Shown in pieces: positions 58,081 through 64,000 of a stretch of 64,000 nucleotides of DNA; within the stretch, counting starts at the first letter, position 1, and each line of letters starts with the position of its first letter. The notes beneath the pieces were generated by a model, which did not search any database, had not been told where the DNA came from, and was given only the letters and a program-made list of their open reading frames with translations. A program made the translations under genes and the position numbers. Source of the stretch: an uncultured Sphaerochaeta sp. (lineage in GTDB: Bacteria; Spirochaetota; Spirochaetia; Sphaerochaetales; Sphaerochaetaceae); contig NZ_OY781063.1 in NCBI RefSeq assembly GCF_963676285.1, forward strand, positions 558,001-622,000, written 5' to 3'.

Positions 58081-58719
58081 ATGATTGTGGAACGACTTGT
58101 GGTGGGGCCCTACCAGACGAACTGTTACATCATGGGTAATGAAGAGACCTCCAGTGCCTGGATCATCGATCCAGGGGCTGATGGTCAGCTCATCATTGAC
58201 CGCTTCACCCAACGAAACCTCACCCCTGTCGCCATTCTTTTGACCCACACTCATTGGGACCATATTACTGCCATAGGAACCCTTATAGAGAGATGGCCTG
58301 ATCTTGAGCTCCTTGTAGCTGAAGAGGAAGCCTCCTCACTATCATACGAGCATGTCAAACAGGTTTGTTTTGATAAGAGTTTCCTTCAAATGTATGACAA
58401 GGAGTTGCAAAAGCTACCCAGACCAACAGGGTTTCTCTCTGATGGCCAGTATTTGCAAGACAGCCACCTGCTGGTGTTGCACACCCCGGGTCATACCAAG
58501 GGGGGTGTATGCTTATATCATGAGGAAGGACAGTTTATGTTTACCGGTGATACACTGTTTGCCGGCAGTATAGGCCGGACTGATCTGGAAGGTGGTTCCT
58601 ACACCGAGATTATAGCAAGTTGCAAACGATTGCTCGATCTCCCTGGGGAAGTACAAATACTTCCCGGGCATGGACCTACCAGTACTATCAAGAACGAATA
58701 CAACAATCCATTTCTGTAA
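58081..58719 (+). CDS. MBL-fold metallo-hydrolase (glyoxalase II-like)
   Basis: The 212-residue protein has the metallo-beta-lactamase signature THTHWDHI near residue 57, a further metal histidine in HTPGHTKGG, FTGDTLFAGSIGRTD with the bridging aspartate, and a late GHGPTSTI. It matches the small YcbL/GloB-like hydrolases, which cleave thioesters such as S-lactoylglutathione or its analogues in the cytoplasm; the true substrate is open. It lies 3 bp after the RNA-binding gene, with its ribosome site inside that gene's last codons, and ends in a strong terminator. Confidence 0.9.
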   Translation: MIVERLVVGPYQTNCYIMGNEETSSAWIIDPGADGQLIIDRFTQRNLTPVAILLTHTHWDHITAIGTLIERWPDLELLVAEEEASSLSYEHVKQVCFDKSFLQMYDKELQKLPRPTGFLSDGQYLQDSHLLVLHTPGHTKGGVCLYHEEGQFMFTGDTLFAGSIGRTDLEGGSYTEIIASCKRLLDLPGEVQILPGHGPTSTIKNEYNNPFL

Positions 58720-58722
58720 AAG

Positions 58723-58765
58723 AAACCAGATGGTCCCTATCAAGGAAGTCCATCTGGTTTTTTTT
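58723..58765. terminator. Bidirectional intrinsic terminator
   Basis: An 11-bp perfect stem (58723-58733 with 58750-58760) is followed by eight T residues on the plus strand and by a T-rich stretch on the minus strand. It serves both the metallo-hydrolase and the convergent DksA-type gene. Confidence 0.9.
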
Positions 58766-58779
58766 GCCCAAACAGGAGA

Positions 58780-59139
58780 CTATCTTCTCCCCGGGACCTC
58801 TTCTGCGTTTTTGCAATCGATGCAAAGTACTGCATAGGGAATGGCTCTGAGCCTTTCCTCTGGAATCTTCTTTCCACATCTCAGACAGGATCCATATTTT
58901 CCATTATGGATACGGGCGATGGCATTCTCGATGGAACGGAGGCGGTTTGCCTCATGTTTGTTGATCGCTTCCATCTTCTTGAACGCAATATCATCAGCCG
59001 CAACATCGATGCTGTCCTTGATACCCATGGAATTCACCATCTCACGGAAATCACTGTTATCCTCAGTGAGTTTCTCCAATAGTTCATTTCTCATGGAAAC
59101 GAGAAGCTCTTCCATCTCATGCACAAATGCCTCGGACAT
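58780..59139 (-). CDS. DksA/TraR-type zinc-finger protein
   Basis: The 119-residue protein has a coiled-coil N terminus (about 1-75, with the acidic turn near SIDVAADD) and a C4 zinc finger CLRCGKKIPEERLRAIPYAV-LCIDC (C-x2-C-x17-C-x2-C). DksA-type proteins reach into the RNA polymerase secondary channel and, with ppGpp, adjust rRNA and amino-acid promoters. The length is short for DksA and close to TraR/YbiI-like and spirochaetal forms. AGGAGG precedes the ATG at 59139. It is 122 bp after the ECF gene and may be read through from it. Confidence 0.9.
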   Translation of the reverse strand: MSEAFVHEMEELLVSMRNELLEKLTEDNSDFREMVNSMGIKDSIDVAADDIAFKKMEAINKHEANRLRSIENAIARIHNGKYGSCLRCGKKIPEERLRAIPYAVLCIDCKNAEEVPGRR

Positions 59140-59261
59140 TATACGCCTCCTACAAGGGACAGTATCTGTACCCCTTGGATTTTTATCCATATAAGATGGG
59201 GATAAGATGCGTTGTTGTCAAGCTCCTTACCTCATTTTTAGCATATTCAGAGTGATTTTGT

Positions 59262-61895
59262 CTAAAAAGGGTACCAAAACATAACCTTTACGATAAAACG
59301 TGAATAGAGGCTGGCTGCAAGGAGGGCCACAATGAGAGCCAATACCACAAAATCCACCGATTTTAATTTTCGTTGCATGTACCAGGTTCGGCTATTCGAA
59401 CGAGCAAATCCTCTAAGTACCATGGCATTGGTAATGACATCGATTCGGTCAAGACTGCTGAAAACCAAGGGAGTGATCACACGCCCGAGTGAAGAGATTC
59501 GTTTCTTAAGTGGAGTCTGGAAAGAGAAGTCAACGCCCCTTGCCATCTGCGCATGCAGGATATGCATATAGCTCTTTGTCACCTCAGGGAGATACCTCAG
59601 TGCAAGGGCAACTGCGTAGCTGATACGATAAGAAACCCCCAAGCGATTCAAGGAAGAAGCAAACTGTGAAGGATGGGTGATGCTGACAAAGAGCAAGGCC
59701 ATCGGAAAGATGGAGAAATATTTCAGACAGACCACCACCAGGTAGAACAAGGTTTCAACACTTAGGGAATATCTGGCATGCTCAGGGCCAAGGATAATGG
59801 TCCTACTGCCAAGATACCGGGTGCCTTGATCAGGAGAAAAAAGGTAAATAAAGATGGCATTGAGGACAATGACCGTCAACATACCTATGATGTAGGGAGA
59901 GAACTTGCGAAGGGGGATCTTTGTCAGGGAGAGCAAGGAGAAAGAGATAATCGTGCTTACCATCAGGAACCGTATATCGAACGTGGTAAGGCAGAACACA
60001 ATCCACGTCAGGAAGAGGATAAACTTTGTAACACCATTGAGACGATGCAACGGGGAATCGGTCTCTTCGTACGTAAGTGCAAACCCAAACTTTCTCCCCT
60101 CCTTCTTTGCCCGTTCCATCCTCTTTTTTTTCGGCTTCATTGCAGAGAGCGGTTGATCCAGGGCAGGAATCTGGGAAACCTCGGTCACTCGTAAACGGGT
60201 CTCTTGTTCTGTATGGACAAATGTATCGATGAATGAGGAGATATCGACAACACCACACCGCTTTGCGAGCAAGGAAAGGCTGGTCTCCTTCAGGTTTGCT
60301 TTGAGGAGCACCATATCATCGGCAAAGACTTCACTGGTTGGCTTGTCACAGAGCAGTTGTCCATCATTCAGCACCAAGGAACGATGGGTATATTCGAGAG
60401 CGAGGTGCATATCATGGGTGATGAAGAGAATGGTCAGACCGGTCTTCCTATTCAGCTCAGAGAGGAACTCCATCAATGCAGTATACCTCTGGTAGTCCTG
60501 CCCACTGGTTGGCTCATCAAGGATGAGCAGCTTTGGATTGGTCACGAGGATGGAGGCAATGGTCACCCGCTTTTTCTGTCCGTAGCTCAGTGCTGAGATG
60601 GGCCAGTGATGGTAAGGCCGGAGTGCACAGAGCCCAAGTACGTCCATGACACGGTCCTTGATCTGCTCTTCCTCATAACCTTGTTGCCTGAGGGCAAAGG
60701 CAACCTCATCATAGACGAGGTCACAACTGATCATATGATTCGGGTTCTGCATAACAAACCCGATCCTTGAAGAGCGTTGGCTGGCTGAGTAGGCATCCAA
60801 CAAGGTTCCTTCATACCGGATATGACCGGCATCTTGGCGGATTACTCCCATCAGTATCTGTGCGAGGGTGGATTTCCCTGCCCCATTGTTCCCCAGGATG
60901 CCGACCATCTCCCCTTTATGAATGGTTGCACTGACATCATCCAGCACAGTCTTCAGGCCATCATAGGAATAGCTGATATGTTCCAGTTCCAACTGAACAG
61001 GCTTCTCCTGTATATCGATGGACCTCTGTTCCTTTTGATGCCATGCCTTGACCCTATCCATGCATCCCCTAAGATGTATGGTATCCAGGCTGCTTACATC
61101 ACCAAGCATGGAAAAATCACATCCTGCCATCCGTAAAGCCGCCAGATACAAGGGATCTCGCAAGCCAAGCTCACTCAATAGGGCTGTTCCCAGCAGTGCC
61201 TGTGGGGTGGTATCGGCAACCAAAGAACCTTCCTGCATCACCAGGATTCGGTCAATGGGATGGGAGAGCACATCCTCGAGCCGATGTTCTATGATCAAGA
61301 CAGTCTTTCCCGTCTCCTTGGAAAGCTGATCAATAAGACCCATTGCCTTCAAACCGGTAGCTGGGTCGAGGTTTGCAAGCGGCTCATCAAAGAGCAAAAC
61401 TTCCACATCATCCACCAATACGCCGGCAAGAGACACCCGCTGTTTCTGGCCTCCAGAAATTTCTTGTGGACTTTGCTTCAAGAAATCCTGCATCCCAACC
61501 ACCCCAGCCATTTGGGACACCAGGTTTTCCATGTTATGGCGTTCCATGCACTGGTTTTCCAATGAAAATGCAATATCCTCAGCGACAGTCAATCCAACAA
61601 ACTGGGCATCAGTATCCTGCAGCACAGTACCCACCTTCTTGTTCACTGCGTAGATATCTCCATCCTCAAGATTCATCGAACAAATGGAGGCAGTTCCTTC
61701 GATGATACCACTGTAGGCGTGGGGGATAAGCGCATTGATGCAGTACCCTAGGGTACTTTTGCCACTGCCGGATGGTCCCACGATCAAGACTTTCTCTCCC
61801 TCACTGATGGTGAGGTTGATATGCTTAAGCGTGGGTTCCGTCTGACCTTGGTATGTAAAACTGAAATCCTTGAAAACGATCTGAGGTGTTTGCAT
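59262..61895 (-). CDS. Fused ECF transporter AAT subunit (two ATPases plus T component)
   Basis: The 877-residue protein joins three ECF parts. ATPase 1 (about 1-240): Walker [10 protein letters not shown] at 40-48, signature ISGGQKQRVS, LLFDEPLANLD. ATPase 2 (about 300-530): Walker A GNNGAGKST, signature LSYGQKKRVT, LILDEPTSGQD. A charged linker leads to an EcfT/CbiQ domain from about 620 with several membrane helices and the two coupling motifs AQMARG and VLRGFAR. ECF modules power vitamin or metal uptake with an S subunit, here encoded 36 bp upstream. Two-ATPase fusions (YkoD-like) are known; a fusion that also includes the T part is unusual to me. Confidence 0.9.
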   Translation of the reverse strand: MQTPQIVFKDFSFTYQGQTEPTLKHINLTISEGEKVLIVGPSGSGKSTLGYCINALIPHAYSGIIEGTASICSMNLEDGDIYAVNKKVGTVLQDTDAQFVGLTVAEDIAFSLENQCMERHNMENLVSQMAGVVGMQDFLKQSPQEISGGQKQRVSLAGVLVDDVEVLLFDEPLANLDPATGLKAMGLIDQLSKETGKTVLIIEHRLEDVLSHPIDRILVMQEGSLVADTTPQALLGTALLSELGLRDPLYLAALRMAGCDFSMLGDVSSLDTIHLRGCMDRVKAWHQKEQRSIDIQEKPVQLELEHISYSYDGLKTVLDDVSATIHKGEMVGILGNNGAGKSTLAQILMGVIRQDAGHIRYEGTLLDAYSASQRSSRIGFVMQNPNHMISCDLVYDEVAFALRQQGYEEEQIKDRVMDVLGLCALRPYHHWPISALSYGQKKRVTIASILVTNPKLLILDEPTSGQDYQRYTALMEFLSELNRKTGLTILFITHDMHLALEYTHRSLVLNDGQLLCDKPTSEVFADDMVLLKANLKETSLSLLAKRCGVVDISSFIDTFVHTEQETRLRVTEVSQIPALDQPLSAMKPKKKRMERAKKEGRKFGFALTYEETDSPLHRLNGVTKFILFLTWIVFCLTTFDIRFLMVSTIISFSLLSLTKIPLRKFSPYIIGMLTVIVLNAIFIYLFSPDQGTRYLGSRTIILGPEHARYSLSVETLFYLVVVCLKYFSIFPMALLFVSITHPSQFASSLNRLGVSYRISYAVALALRYLPEVTKSYMHILHAQMARGVDFSFQTPLKKRISSLGRVITPLVFSSLDRIDVITNAMVLRGFARSNSRTWYMQRKLKSVDFVVLALIVALLAASLYSRFIVKVMFWYPF

Positions 61896-61931
61896 GTACC
61901 AGTCTGCAGAACAAGCTGCAGATATTCTCCT

Positions 61932-62498
61932 TTAGGCTTCTTCGTCCCTGGTTAGTCCTTCCCTGCTCTTGTTGCGTTTCACAACCAACAGCAGTAAGAG
62001 AGTACCAAGTATGGCGATGACAACCGTATTGGAGAAGGCAATGATCAACTGCTGGGTGATGACCTTGTCCATCGGCTCAGCGAAGAAGAGGAAATCAAGC
62101 AGTGCGCTGATCATGTATCCGATGAAATTTCCCAGGAAAGCGAGCAAGATGAACAAACCGATGGAGGAACGGGGAAGTTCTCCTTTTTCAACACACTTCT
62201 TGCTCATAGCAGGAAACAATCCGATCGCAATTCCCACAATACCACTACCAAGCATCCACGTAGGCCACACACCCCATCCTGCAAACAGGTCGGTCAGCCA
62301 GTGTCCCAGGAATCCTACCAAGAAACCAACGATTGGTCCAAAGACAGCTGCAAACAAGGCAAGAATAGCCATGGCAGGCTTGATGGTGGTGTTGGCGAAG
62401 ACGGGGATACTGACCAATCCTCCCACTCCATAGAGAGCTGCACCGATGGCAATGATTACGACAATGCGTACCGGTTGCATTCCTTTGTTCTGTTCCAT
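61932..62498 (-). CDS. ECF transporter substrate-specific (S) component, UPF0397-like
   Basis: The 188-residue protein has about six membrane helices and the UPF0397/ECF S pattern: [16 protein letters not shown] near residue 20, [19 protein letters not shown], and [20 protein letters not shown]. It should bind the substrate and dock on the EcfT part of the next gene. The substrate is unknown; the neighbouring SAM hydrolase points to a methionine, adenosine or vitamin-like molecule, by inference only. AAGGAGG lies 7 nt before the ATG at 62498. Confidence 0.88.
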   Translation of the reverse strand: MEQNKGMQPVRIVVIIAIGAALYGVGGLVSIPVFANTTIKPAMAILALFAAVFGPIVGFLVGFLGHWLTDLFAGWGVWPTWMLGSGIVGIAIGLFPAMSKKCVEKGELPRSSIGLFILLAFLGNFIGYMISALLDFLFFAEPMDKVITQQLIIAFSNTVVIAILGTLLLLLVVKRNKSREGLTRDEEA

Positions 62499-62528
62499 AT
62501 TTGTTACCTCCTTACGGGCAATTACCAA

Positions 62529-63413
62529 TCATTCTATCACCGAAAAACTGATTTTCCACCCCTCACCTGTCCCAATTCCGTAGGTTGTTGCAAAATTCCC
62601 CTGATTCAGGGCAACTGCAAGATTGAGAAGGCTGTTGATGTAGATAAGAGGCTCACCCTTCCCCACTTCTGTGAAGGACTTACAGATGGGAAGCTTGTAT
62701 CCATAGACGATACGGCCATTGTAGGAGATGGTTGTCTGCAGCAAATCCCCGTTACCCAGAGAAAGCTCATCCAAAAAGTCAGCACTGATATTGGTCCAGA
62801 GCGAACCATAGCGGGCATCCAGGATATCCACCGAACCGACCAATGAGGACCCTTCAATTCTGGAACGTTCCATTTTCAGTTTGACGGTTTTTGGAACCAA
62901 TGGACCAATTTCTTCGTAGTCCAGATCACCGGAGGCCAAACGTGCCCCGGTATATGCATATACATCTCTTCCATGGAATGTGTGGCTTTTCTGGCTGCCT
63001 GAGAGACGGTGGGTATCAACATTGATCATCCTCACCTCCAGAATCCCGATGCTGTCTGCCACATGGGTCAGCGTTCCGTTGTCAGGGGTAACGATCAGAT
63101 GGCCACTTTCCGTTAGAGCAACAACACTTTTCCGGTCTGACCCCACTCCTGGATCGACTACACAGACAAAGACGGTTCCCTTGGCCCAATAGGGAAGTGC
63201 CTGTACCAGTCGGTAGGAGGCCTCCCAGATGTTGAATTGAGGAATTTCATGGGTAAGGTCCTCCAATCTTAGAAGATTGGACACCCCGTTGGCCACCCCA
63301 TGCATGGCACTTACTGCTCCGTCTGACATGCCGAAATCACTGAGAAATACGACTGTCTTCCGCTCCTTCCAAGCCTGCAAGGCTACCAAGCTATCGCGCA
63401 GTTTCCTTTTCAT
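62529..63413 (-). CDS. S-adenosylmethionine hydroxide adenosyltransferase (DUF62 family)
   Basis: The 294-residue protein matches the SAM-dependent chlorinase/fluorinase and hydroxide adenosyltransferase family: FLSDFGMSDGAVSAMHGV near residue 24, VDPGVGSDR near residue 90, TPDNGTLT and FHGRDVYA. Members without the halogenase loop split SAM with water to adenosine and methionine. The start at 63413 has AGGAG upstream; an ATG 36 bp earlier has no such site. It overlaps the small membrane-protein gene by 23 bp and lies 30 bp before the ECF S gene, so it belongs to that operon. Confidence 0.9.
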   Translation of the reverse strand: MKRKLRDSLVALQAWKERKTVVFLSDFGMSDGAVSAMHGVANGVSNLLRLEDLTHEIPQFNIWEASYRLVQALPYWAKGTVFVCVVDPGVGSDRKSVVALTESGHLIVTPDNGTLTHVADSIGILEVRMINVDTHRLSGSQKSHTFHGRDVYAYTGARLASGDLDYEEIGPLVPKTVKLKMERSRIEGSSLVGSVDILDARYGSLWTNISADFLDELSLGNGDLLQTTISYNGRIVYGYKLPICKSFTEVGKGEPLIYINSLLNLAVALNQGNFATTYGIGTGEGWKISFSVIE

Positions 63414-63615
63414 GCTGTCTCTCCTGCTTCTCTCGCATTTGGCGGTCAAAAATCATTGCATACCTGATCAACAGTACAGAGAGTACCATCAAGACCAATG
63501 CTAGCATGACCACAAGGATAACAGAAGGCTTGTAGGCGATTGCAAGCAAAGAAAAGCCTACGAACAGGGAGAGAATGAGAACGATAATGGAAGGAGTCAG
63601 CCTACCCTGTTTCAT
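63391..63615 (-). CDS. Small two-helix membrane protein
   Basis: The 74-residue protein has two adjacent hydrophobic helices (about 8-28 and 29-52) and a strongly charged C-terminal tail rich in Arg, Glu, Lys and Gln. I recognise no family. Its ATG shares one base with the thrH stop (TGATG), and its end overlaps the SAM hydrolase gene by 23 bp, so it is translated as part of the operon. A coupling or membrane-anchoring role is only a guess. Confidence 0.7.
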   Translation of the reverse strand: MKQGRLTPSIIVLILSLFVGFSLLAIAYKPSVILVVMLALVLMVLSVLLIRYAMIFDRQMREKQERQHEKETAR

Positions 63616-64000
63616 CAGACCAGGAACTCCTTGATGATCTCCAGGAACTCATCATAGGTCTCGGCTATCTGCAGATGGGGATACTGCTCCAGTATGTTCT
63701 TGGGGGCACGGAACAAGCAACCACCATCCGCTTCCTGGATCATGGTAAGGTCGTTGTAGGAATCTCCAGCCGCAAAGGTGCGGTAATTGAGGGCCTTCAA
63801 CGCTTGGATGGCTTTCTTCTTGCCGTCATGTAGGCGCATCCTGTGCCGGATGATGCGGTTATCCTCATCAACTTCCAGGCTATTACACCAGATGGTAGGC
63901 CAATTGAGCTGACGCATAAGGGGATTGGCAAACTCGCTGAACGTATCGCTGAGAATGACAACCTGGGTCATGGATCGCAGTGAATCGAGAAAAGAGAGTG
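63615..64000 (-). CDS. thrH: ThrH-like phosphoserine phosphatase/homoserine kinase, partial
   Basis: The frame is open to the window's right edge, so the N terminus is missing; 127 residues are present. VVILSDTFSEFANPLMRQL (HAD motif II), the lysine in DGKKKAI and AAGDSYNDLTM (motif IV) match ThrH, a HAD enzyme that dephosphorylates phosphoserine and can pass the phosphate to homoserine in Pseudomonas. The length of the visible part fits a protein of about 200 residues. It appears to be the first or an early gene of the ECF operon. A plain SerB-type phosphatase is the alternative. Confidence 0.85.
   Translation of the reverse strand, partial: LSFLDSLRSMTQVVILSDTFSEFANPLMRQLNWPTIWCNSLEVDEDNRIIRHRMRLHDGKKKAIQALKALNYRTFAAGDSYNDLTMIQEADGGCLFRAPKNILEQYPHLQIAETYDEFLEIIKEFLV

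Overview
The window looks like chromosomal DNA of a free-living or host-associated fermentative spirochaete, most like Sphaerochaeta and relatives. This rests on my recognition of protein families, not on a search: a BMP/PnrA-type nucleoside uptake system, outer-membrane proteins ending in phenylalanine, a TrpR-type repressor, xylose catabolism, SdpR/SdpI and an ECF transporter. Genes are dense, neighbours often share a few bases (ATGA, TGATG, CTAG), and base composition is near 50% G+C with one more A+T-rich insert. The window opens inside an amino-acid ABC transporter gene and closes inside thrH. Layout: (1) 1-1676, polar amino-acid ABC transporter. (2) 1644-4361, a 2,680-bp insert bounded by perfect 38-bp direct repeats of the ABC ATPase 3' end; it carries a translationally coupled pair, a DUF4062 protein and an AlbA_2/GHKL-like protein with a 12 x 12-bp tandem repeat. 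This is the best candidate for an undescribed system. (3) 4347-9080, D-aminoacylase, an HTH protein with a degenerate Fic domain, an FAD enzyme and an esterase. (4) 9160-17427, purine module: base permease and nucleoside hydrolase facing a BMP-nucleoside ABC importer, deoD and nitroreductase operon. (5) 17517-24439, HAD phosphatase, tRNA-Pro, membrane-anchored PPIase, phosphoesterase, DUF2804 protein and DEAD-box helicase. (6) 24527-36810, RND exporter, two lipid-type glycosyltransferases, an EIIC-like permease, and an exopolysaccharide/outer-membrane cluster. (7) 36950-43829, trpR, ferritin-VIT iron transporter, aldo/keto reductase, AEC transporter, and xylBA with a divergent AraC regulator. 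(8) 43830-51723, a small secreted protein behind an A+T-rich repeat-bearing region, a decayed membrane gene, ribokinase-like kinase, cardiolipin synthase, queH, a TPR protein and a patatin-barrel protein. (9) 51831-57119, tRNA-Leu, ilvA, sdpRI, mltG and a coiled-coil protein. (10) 57514-64000, an orphan DbpA-domain protein, a metallo-hydrolase, a DksA-type zinc finger, and an operon of thrH, a small membrane protein, SAM hydrolase, ECF S subunit and a fused ECF AAT subunit. How the genes work together: nucleosides enter by the BMP/Nup importer, are split by DeoD phosphorolysis or IunH hydrolysis, and bases move by the NCS2 permease. XylA and XylB take xylose to xylulose-5-phosphate under the AraC protein. 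WcaJ, the Wzi-like protein and the barrels serve the cell surface, and MltG, cardiolipin synthase and the glycosyltransferases serve the envelope. A pattern across the window is that several genes have no Shine-Dalgarno sequence and a -10 box only 5-7 nt before the start codon, which suggests leaderless mRNAs.
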